A program made the translations under genes and the position numbers. Shown piece by piece: positions 39,401 to 51,400 of a DNA stretch of 64,000 nucleotides (position 1 is the first letter of the stretch; each line of letters opens with the position of its first letter). The notes below the pieces were generated by a model that worked only from the letters and a program-made list of their open reading frames with translations, did no database searches and had not been told where the DNA came from. This DNA comes from Homalodisca vitripennis (lineage: Eukaryota; Arthropoda; Insecta; Hemiptera; Cicadellidae), in contig NC_060213.1 of the NCBI RefSeq assembly GCF_021130785.1, positions 66,755,001 through 66,819,000 on the forward strand. Reading direction: 5' to 3'.

Positions 39401-42220
39401 GGAACGCATAACAATTTTAAATATGTATATAAGTGTCAAACAATATGAATACTACAAAAAGCACATTGAATTAATTAAATTATACGTTTTCATAATATTT
39501 GCAAAAATATTCATAACTGACGATTAAAAGTGTAAAGCGATTTAATATTCTACACTTATTGCCATTATATAATATAAGTATAATACCAAAATATTCACTG
39601 CATTATTTAATGATTATAAGGTAGACAGGAATGAAAGTCTTAAAAGTGCATGCAGATTTTACACAAGGGACGACCAGATACTACAATTGAGGGAGGAGTT
39701 TTTTGGCGCGTGACCTTGAAGCAGCCAAAGAACAATTAACTACGTTAGTTTGAGGTCTGTACACCAAAACACTGTTACAGCGGTCTGTGGTGGTCACAGC
39801 GCACCGTGACAGATTGCAGATGACGTGTTGTGCCGAATTGCACTCTTCGTTGCCCCTACAGTAGATAGGCAGACTTAGATGTCCAGAGTATCCTAAATAT
39901 TAGCTAATAATTAAACAGCGGACTGTCACGCAAAATAAGGAAATGTTTCAATTTGTTTAAATAATTAATATCTCCATTTTAAGTTGAATCATCGCACATG
40001 TATTAAAGTAACAAGTTTATTTTTATCTACCTTTACAATGTGGAAGAATATAACAAATTACATCAATACTTACGATGAAAAATGTCCATTATCTTATTCG
40101 TCCTTCAAATCGTTAAATTTCGATTGGTTAGAACGACTTCTTGTTTTTCCCTTAGGACAAAGACGCTTAGAAAATTGCACCTAGTCCTATAAGGACCTTT
40201 GCACTGCTCCTAAAGTGACAGAATATTCTGGGTGGTTAATGTTGGGGGTAAGGGCCGCCTTCTGTAGAGATTCACGAGGAAGAATTTAGAACACTAATCT
40301 CAAGTCCATGTCCCCTCGCAAGATGGGAAAGCCAGCTCTCTCCTGTCAAAGCATGCAAGGGGTGGCACACTCTTATGGCTTCCAAGAACCTTTGACTCTT
40401 AGTGAACGAGCCCTAAAAACTCAAAAAGTTATCTCTGGCAGTAGACTAGACATAACGAATTACCCTTGAGCCCAGAACCTCGACTTTTGATGTTAGTGAT
40501 GTGCCGCTCCTGGACAGCCATGAGGTTACCCAGTTTTCAGGGACACATCGGTTTTTGCTGTACCAAATGTGGTTCAACTGGACGGTATAAACCTGCCAGG
40601 AGTGAAGCCTCTGGGGAATTACAAAGAATTAATATACAACTTATAAGCGTGACATCCAGCAGGGCTTCGTTCAAATTTGCTGCATTCTGTAATGAAAGTT
40701 GTGCCATTTATTATAACTGTGACTATTATAAGTGTATATGTGTCTACATATTTGACAAGAGCTTATGTTAATCTAGCTAACTTTATGCCACTATATATGT
40801 CTCAACATGTTGAAAGTGCCTCCAGTTATAATGATTTAATATATTATACAAATAGTGTTCAACACACCATTGTAAAGTGAAATGTGCAGTAATGAGTATG
40901 TGTGCTTTAAAAACTACTTCTAACGTTAATATAAGGTATAAAGCAGTTATAATGTTCTAGTGGTATGTAATTACTAGTTTAAACTAAATATTATTACTAA
41001 AATTTAATTTTGTACAGTACTTTTAAGTCACATACGTGAATTAACACTAGTTTTTTTTTGATATAAAGGATATGTTTGTTCTTCAATTCTTAATAATACT
41101 CTACATATAATATATACATTTTTTAACTTTTGAAAAAAAAAATTCTCGTAGCCTACCCACTTCTTTATGAATTTCATTACATTTTCTACTAAGAATATTT
41201 TTATAACTACGATAAAGAATTCAATAAAAGTAATAAATATTTGGCCAATGGCAAACTTGGAATTGTCAGACATATTTTATATTATACGATAACTTGTTAT
41301 GTTATATGAAAGTAAAGAACTTTAAAAAATATTCTCTCATTAGTATATTGACGCAGGATTTTGCCTTGTAAAGGTCCTTTAGTGAAACATGTAATCTTCC
41401 GTCTACTCCTAATAGTAGAATGTTTCTTTTTGCACGTATCAATAGTTCATACTTTGAATATCTTGTCAACTTGTGAACACCATTTTTGACAACTTTGTGG
41501 ATGTACACATTCCTTATGGTATGTGTTATGTATAACGTTTAAAAACTTGATTACATAATTTACATGAAAAAGAGGTCGTCTTCTTAGTAGGTATAAGAAA
41601 GAGTTTCTATAATTTTATCAACCTTGAAATATCTAGTTGTAATTTAAAATTTCTTTTGGCTGCTTTGACTTAGGATTTTATGCAGAATTATTATGAATAT
41701 AGTGAAGGAAAAGTTTAAAAGAGTGAAAAATTAGTACAAGCTATGACACTGAAATACGAGCGATGCACGTGCTGGCCTACTTAAGTTTTCATTCAGTTCG
41801 GTATGTAAAATATACTCTAGAGAAAATACATTTTATAGTGTTTTGTAAGGTCGGTAATCTTACTTTGGTAATTTTTCAATGTACATTACAATTCAAATTA
41901 CTATAAAATCTTTATTCATAAATAATTCGGACGAACTTCTGGAAATGTTCCTGAAAATTTCATTTACACAACACACGTCTCCAATGAAACTTTTTTTCAC
42001 ATTTGACTAGTGGGTTTAAGATAAATTTTTGCACTGATTATGGGAAAATAGTATAAAAGTACATGACTCATAGATAAGGCACAAGTATATCCTAAAATTT
42101 CCTTATTTTCTTAGGTTTTCTGGTTCAGTATGCGTACGATCTTTTTTATATTACAACAGCGAATGTTACTGGTCAATTTAGTCTGAGTTATGGACCTTTA
42201 ATGATGAGCAGGTAAATAAA
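36480..42220. other. Intergenic, unassigned
   Basis: Nearly 6 kb of AT-rich DNA between the dead LINE and the minisatellite. A less AT-rich part at 40200-40650 has open frames without recognisable motifs. Small frames at 38169-38351 and 38954-39151 match no family I know. No P450 exon was found here. Confidence 0.4.
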
Positions 42221-42254
42221 CAATGTGAGTACGCTATTTAAAAAAAAATTATTC

Positions 42255-42655
42255 ACAACCCCACTGTCTGCCCCTCCCAACCCTACTCTCTGCCCCATCC
42301 AAACCCTACTGTCACTCCTCCCAACCCTACTGTCTGCCCCTCTCAACCCTACTGTCTGCCCTTCCCAACCTTACTGTCTGCCCCCTCCCAGCCCTACTGT
42401 CTGCCCTCTCAACCCTACAGTCTGCCTCCTCCCAACCTTACTGTGTGCCCCTCCCACCCCTACTGTTTGCCCTCTCCCAACTCTACTGTCTGCCCCTACA
42501 AACCCTACTGTCTGCCTATTCAAACCCTACTGTCTGCCCCCTCCCAACTCTACTCTCTGCCCCTCCAAACCCTACTGTCTGCCCCCTCCCAACTCTACTG
42601 TCTGCCCCTCCCAACCCTACCGTCTGTCTCTTCACAGCTCTACTGTCTGCTAGGC
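42255..42655. repeat. Minisatellite, unit about 24 bp
   Basis: About 16 imperfect copies of CCCTACTGTCTGCCCCTCCC followed by AACC or similar, with units of 22-25 bp. All three plus-strand frames stay open through much of it because of composition, not coding. Confidence 0.93.
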
Positions 42656-43527
42656 GTTAATGTACTTATTTTTCGTCATAAATCCTTCACTTACACGCTA
42701 TACGTATAGAGTAGTAGTACTACATGAGTCCATTAACACAATCGAGAGCTAAATACAAGATGAATTAAAGTAATAAGCTGTACCTCTGTGGCCAGCTGGC
42801 ATCCTTTGTTCTCCCTTGAAGCGGGAGCAAGTTCACTCTACTTACTTGTAGAGGAGGATCTCCGCTAGCTGTTACGCACGAACATGTAAGTATGGTTGGT
42901 GGTCCAGGCACTCAGCTGGTGAATAGAATTTACAATCCAGAAACAGAGCTGTAAAGCGCTAAGTTCGTCATATCTTCGTGTACACTATGTTAATGCGGAT
43001 CGTTAAATATTTAATTGAATATATAAACACAATATATCATCTACTGTATTATCAATGTGGAAAAGATTGCACGTGGAGGTGATTGCAACGGCAAAAATTT
43101 TATGATATAAGGGGTATGATTCACATCTCCTCTGTTCTCTCTACCAACGTTATACGAATGCATGCGGTAAAACTTTGAATATTATTTATATTTAACTATT
43201 TATTGACGATACTCTCTCAAATTGTTGTCCAATTATATCAACATTTATACATTAGAGTTTGCACTTCTTGTCAAAATTGAAATATCTTGCATGACATTAA
43301 TCATTACATACTGTAAAACTTAAATTGGTTTCTAATTTTTTATTTACCAGAATTTCTTTTTAAATGTCTATGAAATAGTTTATTAATTGTATTTGGAAGT
43401 TTATTTTATTCGTGTTTTATTTTACTAATTCGATTTGTAATTCTTATTTTTTATATTTCCAATTTTACATAGAAACTCTCCATGCTTTTCGACTTTAATG
43501 TAAGTTGTTGATGACACTCTATCATGG

Positions 43528-43530
<3 letters not shown>
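42656..43530. other. Unassigned stretch
   Basis: No gene or element recognised between the minisatellite and the (TA)n run. Confidence 0.45.

Positions 43531-43581
<51 letters not shown>
43531..43581. repeat. (TA)n microsatellite
   Basis: About 25 TA units, ending in ACACACA. Confidence 0.95.
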
Positions 43582-43588
<7 letters not shown>

Positions 43589-44135
43589 CTTCTTTAATGC
43601 CAATCGGCTTCAACACTCTTCTAAGTACTTTAAAGTATACACAAAAACAGAAACAAAAAATTCAGTGCTTAAGTTTATTTTTATTAATTCAAATTTTAAT
43701 TCTTTTTTAATATATTTTCAATTTTACATAGAATCTCTGCATGATTTTTGACTTTAATCTAAGTAGTTGGAGCACTCTATCATCAAATAAGGGAAATATA
43801 ATTATAAATATAATAAGGGAAGCATAATTCTGTCAAAAGTTAACCAAGTTGGATTGAATTTCAGTCTTTAATTTTATAGTAAATGCTAAATAATATCATT
43901 GTCTTTTAGATTATTAAGTCTTAATTATTAAGTCCACCAACAACGACACTAGCTTTTGTTTCGTTTTAAACTGAAAAGTATTTTTCATATTTTAGAGTTT
44001 CTAAAGCTGGAATTGTTACATTGGCTTAAAACCACGGTCCAGAAAAATGTAATCTAACATAGTTTTTTCCGATTGATACAAATAGAGTCTTCGGAGTAAA
44101 TTTCTGACCATCTTATCTTCTAGGAAAATTTTTAA

Positions 44136-46718
44136 GGGAACCTTGTAGTCCCTATACTGCGCATGTTAAAAATGTAATGTTTAGGTACCCTTAAAACAAG
44201 AACATTGTACATTGCTTATTTGTATCTTTCTAAATAATGTTTACTTAACTATAAGTAAATATAACGTTAAAAAAATTACATAAAAATAAAAAACCACTAA
44301 CCTTTTCAATTTATTGCTTATAAATATTTATTTTTAATTTATTTCTAACAGTTTTAACAATTTAATTTTAGTTAACATTGTAGGACACACAGATATACAT
44401 AACAGAACCAAAATCCAGACTGATAACCAAAGAGGTTGATGAAAAAAGTGTACTTGAGTGTCAGGAAAAGTGATCTTCCGTAAGGTGCCAAGAACTGCAA
44501 ACTTGTCCTTTTGATACACTAAAAGAGTCCAGCACCATACACAACAGTTTTTCTTCTTCCATATCTTCCATTTTTCTTTGGCATTTCGTTTTAGATTTCT
44601 TTTATTTTTAAAGCATTCTAAGGCTGCTTTGTTGGCATTTAAAAACTCTATTTTGATCAATTTGTGTTAGGCCGACTACCCAATTTCCTCCAGCATTACC
44701 ACATAGTTTCTGAATAACTTGCACATTACCCAGAGCACCACAGTTAAATGCAATTATAGCATCTAACACTCCAACTTTTAATGTTTTTATTCCAACAAAG
44801 CTGTTTTTGGATATTCTGGTCCAGATGGCGTTATTAAATGACTCGTTTGGATTTTGTGTGCGGCCATGAAGACATTTTAGAAATAAATTTGTATTTGAAA
44901 GGTCCTTAAAAATATGTTTTATTTCCAGCATAATAGGCTAAGGCACTGCATTTTTATAGGTATATTTCTCACCTGAAAACAGGCACTTTTGGTATTTGCA
45001 CCATGACGATTCACCCTTTGGGACAAAGTTCGTGCTGGGGAGAGTTGTCAGTCGAAAAAGAGATGAAAATATATCGCCCACACCGCCTTTCTCATTTTAT
45101 CAACATTTTCAAGGTTGTCTCGGATTGCTTTACTATAATATGTTTGAATACTGTCAATAATTGCATCAGTAAGCCTACTACGTCCTGAAATAGGTTTCCC
45201 ATCATTTTACTTTTGGCCTCGTAGTTTGGTTTTCAATCTACGTAAACGACTACCCATCATTTATTGGACGTATCCAATACACTCCAACTTACTGATTTGG
45301 ATACTATCACCATATGGCTTGGCCTGCTCAACAGATGAAGAAGCAGAGCTGACACAGTCACCTAGATATTTTATATACGTAACACCCCGTTTGTCTTCTG
45401 ATCGCTTGAAAACCTCAATTGCTGCTGCTATCTCCATGCCTCTGCTCGATCCGTCATAGTTTTTGCTAAATGTTTATCGGTGGGATTCACTAGTTTTAGT
45501 TTTCTTATTACAAGAGCAGTATTTCAATAGAACAACTTCATCTAAAACTTTCCCAGTGTCCACACTTGTTACGGAAAGTACACCATTCAGGGATGTGTGG
45601 CCGCGCTTCTGCCACGTACCGTCAAATACACCTGCGATATCTTTCTCCCCTTTATTTTCTAAAACAGCTTCTTGGGTAGCTTGGGTCATTGTAGCCTCAG
45701 CTATTTCTTTAGTAGCTTCATGAATAATTTCGTTATAAAGCTTAAACCTACCGGGTGGCTTTGGAAGATCCATGACTGCGCACAACATATCCGCTGCAGC
45801 CTTCCCTTTACCTATGGATCGGAATCCATAAACACAGCGTAAGTTAATATCAAAGTAGCCCTTTTCAGTTTTACTGCTACTGTAAAAGTAGTTTTCATAG
45901 CCACATGCACTATAAAACAATCATAGTTGTACAGCAAGCCCCATACGGCTTTCTGGGATTTCGACGATTTGTAACACAAGATTGTTGCACTCGACACACT
46001 TTGTTAAGAAAGAAATAGGTTGTTTAAAATTTCTAAATTTAAAATATAATTTATTTTTGTATTTTTACTGGGTAAGTACTCACTGTCATCTCCACACATA
46101 GGTAGATACATCAATTTACTTTTAGAGGCCGAATTGTTCAGAGTAGAAGTTGAGGTTTCCTCAGTTGTACCTAGGCTACGCTCTGACTCACAGTAAAATG
46201 TCGTTTGAACTGGTACTATTATTAATAGCGACTTTACCAAGAGTAAATCGGTTCCCTTTAAACTTGTTCTTGCCAAACCTTTTATTTCTAGGCATTGTAA
46301 CACAACTTTAAAAGTCAAATTAACAAAACACTACGTATAAGATTGATGTCAACAACAAACATAACCAAACTAAGTGAATCAACAATACCATAAGTTTAGG
46401 AAGCAGATTAGTGAAGCATAAAGCTTGAATAGACCAAGTTAACATTACATAGAGTAAAGATGTAAGGTATAACTGACAGTATTATTACTATATATAATCA
46501 TGGGTTGTTCTGACACGATGGCTAAGTGAGATTTGAGAGGTAAGGAAAATATAGGTCGGTAGGGCATTCTTTAAATATTTTTTAAAGTGTAAATACACAT
46601 TGTTATTACATGTTACATGACACATGTTATATATCAAAGTGTTCGAAAATATATGTAGAATCAAAAGATATATAAAACTAAAATTTCCTTTTTTTATTTT
46701 TTTGACTATAAGGTTCCC
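44136..46718. mobile_element. TTAA-type Mutator-like element in copy B
   Basis: The ends read GGGAACCTTGTAGTC and the complementary GACTATAAGGTTCCC. The left end follows TTAA (44132-44135). On the right, TTGG follows where TTAAGG is expected from the empty site in copy A (TTTAAGGTACATG at about 5906), consistent with a TTAA duplication that lost two bases. It is absent from copy A, so it inserted after the duplication. Confidence 0.8.
44340..46296 (-). pseudogene. Mutator-like transposase (insect-type), broken
   Basis: The minus strand starts MPRNKRFGKNKFKGNRFTLG at 46296. After a frameshift comes a longer open part (45474-45920) with NLRCVYGFRSIGKGKAAAD, MTQATQEAVLENKGEKDIAG and FDGTWQKRGHTSLNGVL then TGKVLDEVVL, the signature core of the arthropod Mutator-like domain, including the first catalytic Asp in DGTWQKRGH. 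Further blocks are AKPYGDSIQISKLECIGYVQ, KAVWAIYFHLF and NPNESFNNAIWTRISKNSF (about 44830). Frameshifts and stops near 45450, 45960 and 44650 inactivate it. Confidence 0.82.
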
Positions 46719-46879
46719 TTGGTACATGAGTACTTACGTAATCGTTGAAAAGTCGTCAAAAGAATGGTTATTCCTTACACATTCTCACTCAATATATATT
46801 TAAAGAAATTGCAAATAATAAACAATGCTTACACAGAACCGTTGGTTACATTTTACAGGCTCATTTATTTAATATTACA

Positions 46880-47095
46880 CAAATTAGAGGCAAATATGGG
46901 ATTTTTCGCCAAATTAAAAACGGGTGGGGTGTATCCCGGATGGATTTTCGAAATAAACAGGCCTATACTCATCCCAGGACCCATAAATATGTCCACGTAA
47001 AATTTCAAAACAATCGGTTGATTATTTCCGTGAAAACAAAGCAAACAAACCAGGTTCTTTCACATTTATAGTACTATTAGATACAGTACTTAATC
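46880..47095. mobile_element. LINE/SINE 3'-tail-like repeat, copy 2
   Basis: Duplicate partner of 6060-6275: CAATCGGTTGATTATTTC, then AAAGCAAACAAACCAGG and CTTTCACATTTATAGTACTA. Confidence 0.5.
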
Positions 47096-48247
47096 AGTTT
47101 TGTTATGCAGATTGCAAAGACAAAGTAACTATCTATTTTTAATTTTTTAATTCACTAGTGAAAATAAACCATATAATGGATGGAAAATAATATTTAAACG
47201 GTGTCTGAAACCCACCTTTAAAAAAGTTATGAATGATTTTTGCACATTAGGTCATGGAAATTGGTTGTCTTCCTAAATAGTTTTACTGAAATTAAAGGAA
47301 AAGTTTACGGATGGCACTCTCTTCCTCTCATAACAGAAGCAGATTACAAGCGACGGAAGTAGATGCATTTGGACTAAATTAGTCTTTTTAAGCTTACGTA
47401 TGCACATATTTTCTTGATCAGGGTAAAAACTAATATTACATAGAGCACCAGCTAAAGAACGAAATTAAATCTAAGTCTGATTCTAAAACAAACGTACGTG
47501 TTCATTTTGTTAGACAGTGCAATAAGACACACTCAACTGTGAAGTCATAAATAAATTAGAGCGAAGTGAATTTAATCGGTCGTATCTGAATCTTTTGGAA
47601 CCTTTTCAGTCGTACGTAAGATATATATTTTCTTTACGGAGAAAAATTTGAACTATCTCTATAGCACTCGACAAATCTTAGACAAAAAGTAAATTACAAG
47701 AGCCGAAAATAGACGCTTTTTAATCGAAGTTGGTTTTTGTTTGTATTATATTTTCTTGGAGGTATATATATTCTTATTGGGAACAAATAAAACTCAACAA
47801 TGACATTTGAAATATCTTGTATAAAAATTTAATCTAAACAGAAAAAAGTTCACAATTTTTGACCAAATTAGGTTTTTGAGACTTATAGGTATATTTATTC
47901 ATACATCAAAACCTAAAATAAACTCATTCAAAATCGTATTAACGTTTTGAATCTCTCAGCCATGAATTCTGAAATAATATGTACTTGATATGTCTACTTA
48001 TGTTTAACAAACTAAAGGGCTTCATCATATTACATCATCACTAATTAAAGTATGGCCTTCGAGTTAGAAAATTACGTTTTGCAGTAAAAATATTAAAGAA
48101 ATACATAACAGCGAACACTAACCACTACATTTAATAGTTGGTTTTTACGCACACAAAAAAAACATTCATGACGGTTCATGCTATGGTTACTAATAATTAA
48201 AGTTATTCAACTCGTATACTCTTTAGCAGATTAAAATGAAACCGTTG

Positions 48248-48405
48248 CTATCGCGGTTGGAAGGTGACCAGAAGCGGAGTCTTGCTGTACATTATCGTCC
48301 TCAGCTCGTACTCTATGTCTGACAATTTTGTGTGTGATTTAACTCGCAGGCGTCTCAAGATATGGACCAGGGCTGTCTTCAGGATCACCATGGCGTATGC
48401 CTTCC
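48248..48405 (-). CDS. P450 B exon 12 (C-terminus)
   Basis: 158 nt, no difference seen from copy A exon 12. Ends in TAG. Confidence 0.93.
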
Positions 48406-51400
48406 CTTAGAACACATTCAGGACATTAACGTCTACGTACATGTAACATACTACAAAGATAGTCATTATATAGGATCAATGGGGGAAAATATACGGTATT
48501 TTCATCCATTTCCGTGTATCCATGGTCTTAGATAAAATTAGATTAGTTTAAAATGTATAAAGAATTCTAAGTTCCCAACGCACTTGTGTATATGGCACAC
48601 TCCAAGTTCCACTAGCAGGCCTGCCTACCCCAACGAGGGCTATGACATTCTGCCCAATGCTGACGAAGAATTGATCAAACTTGTCTGTGGGTTGGATAAA
48701 AATAGGTTCCCCTAACGTTAGGCCTCTCAATAATGTATTTGTCAACCTCCTACGGTTGATTGTATAGTTTAAACCTAGAATCTTCGTGGTGTTCAAGTGT
48801 TGTAATCCTTAAGTGTGCAAGTGGTTCCTGGTACGGTAGTGCCCAGTAATAAGAGAAATAACATGTAAAATGGCCTTGTTTAAGTTCATAAGGAATTTTA
48901 TGATTAGCATTTTAATGCCTATATTGGGTTTCTTGCCAAATTGCTTAATTAAGCAATAAAATTGATTTTAGCAACAAATATTTATTCTTCCTAAAAAATA
49001 AGTTTTAATGAAGATGTTAATATAGAGTTTAAATGGAATGTCAAATGAACAGCCGAAGCTGGGGTAACTATCAATATTCGCTTACATTATGTTCTGTACA
49101 GTCTAAACTTGCCTTTTTCCATTTTACAGATCTTAAAGTTTCATAGAATGCAACTTAGTTTCTATCATTACCATTTAAAGATTTTTTACTACGTAGTTAA
49201 TTTTGATAAAAGTGTCAAGAATTTTTAAATAATTAAGTTCAACTATTTGGACAGTAAATTATGAGGAGTTTCTATTCAAAGCCTGTTCGTATAACAAAAC
49301 ATTCGAGAGAAAAGCTATTCTTATTTAAAACAAATACTAATGACAGGTTTGAGTTTTAGTTTCATAGTATATAAATAGTTATATGGATAATTAACCCTCC
49401 ATCGGGCGCTTAAAATTAGAAACACCATCAGGCGCTAACGGAGGTTTCCTCCAGGTTAGCAAAATTGAATATCATACTCGTTTAAACTGTTTTTATTTGT
49501 TTAAATATTCATACTGATTTAATTACAATGTAATATATTTATTTTTAGAAATTAAATAAAAATTAATTCTTATGTAATGAATTTTCCAAATAAGAAATTC
49601 AAAATTTAATCAAATGTTATTGTATAATAACAACATGATTAATTTTAAGGAATAATGCAATTAATTGTAAAAATGTTTAACCTAGTGTAATAATATATGG
49701 AAATTACATTGGTTTTTAACTTCTTACAAAAACAACTTACTTCATTTCTTGAGATATTATACAATTGTAATGTCAATTATTACTCTGAAATCAAAATTTA
49801 TTCTATATTAAAACTTTTTTTTACACAGTACACACAGTTTCAAAACTTGTTCCTTTTGGTTCTTATAACGACAATGTTCACTCCATAAACAGTACTGAAA
49901 TGTTCTCTAGCACACGGGTACTGTACTGACAAGTCTCTTGTCTTCATTCTCCATTTCACAAAATTCAAATAAAATATATTGTAAAACATAAAAAGAAACC
50001 ATCACAATTCACACATTTAGGCGCACACGGATTATTACTCCATAAAAACTAAACACAATAAGGCGCTCACGAAGATTTCGTCCAAGCACTACAAACACAA
50101 CATCGGGCGCTCACGGAGGAATCGTCCAGTCTCGCACGGAAGTAGACCACATACTGACAGATTTTGACAAAGATAAGTGGGAGGCTATTGTTTCGCTTCC
50201 CCAAAAGATGCTCGTGAAGTACACTGCGGGAAACGACTGCCAACATCAGAAAAGTAGTACTATTTTTAATAATAAAAAATACACGGAGGAAAACTCCGTT
50301 TAGCGCCCGATGTAGGGTTAAGGATCCGACAGGTCCGTCTTAATATCGTGCCCTTTGTTCTTTGACTGAGTGGGTGATTACTTTTGACAGAAAGGTCCTA
50401 CTCTTGCAATCTTCTAAGTCCAAGGGAGAACTTTATTGATATTGGGGTCAAAGGATCAGAGGACGAACGTTGCAGTAGTCCGGCAAAGGTTGCAGTCGAT
50501 TCGTGAGGACTTTCGTTATATTCTGTCAAGTCCTTCGATACTTCCTTCTATCAAATTATTTTACACATGGGTTCGGATTTCATAGTCAGCAATATACACA
50601 CGATCATATATAGATATATCGTTTTCTGCATACGGTTTCGTCAATTTGTCAGGTTTTATACATGTTTACGATTGTTTCGCTCGATCTAGCTTCCACATTA
50701 CCTCAGGACCTTCCCTAACTTGCGTCCTCGATGTGAAAAGGGTTGTGTAAGTTAAGTTCCAGTCGACATAATAGCCTACCATTGTGGTTATTCAGCTGCA
50801 GCATACTATAGTCGTGTGCTTCAATTGTATCAAGGACATGACTTGCTTATACCACAAGAAAGTTCAAGCTGAATAAAGTGACTTTTTGAGCCGTTTCTCA
50901 AAACTTTGTCAGAGGTTTCGTTGCCACTAAATCCGGGATATCTAGAAACGAACTGAGGTGTACGACGCACTGAATTACAACTAGCTGGAATAAATAAATT
51001 CTGGAAATCCATGCCTGCCCTCAAGTAAATTCTGTTCAGTTAAATACCGTAAGAGTGCCCTGGCTCTTAGTATCACTTAGTATATAGTATCACTGTCCGT
51101 TGATTAATATTATTCCTAGTCAACCCTATATTAGCGAATGTTAACGTAGCATACGCAGAATTCAAACATATAACTGGCCTCAGAAAGAATTAGTTTATAT
51201 AATTAAAGTTTTTTTCTATGTTTCATTTTTATGGGTGTTGACCGATTTCCAAAAACTGGTCAACCAATTTTGATGAATGTTGTTTTAAACGAAAGAAGGC
51301 TCCTCCAAAGTAGTCCTTTAAAGTTTCCTAAAGTATATGATTAGGGAATAACTTTTGAAGGTGACAGGAAAAGGAAATTATGGAGATTTCCTTTTCTTAC

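Noticed and set aside
40466..40880. Plus-strand frames of 101 and 67 codons
   Set aside because: No recognisable domain; the overlapping frames look like chance openings in a less AT-rich stretch.
42225..42709. Three overlapping proline/cysteine/serine-rich frames
   Set aside because: They are translations of the minisatellite; all three frames are open because of repeat composition.
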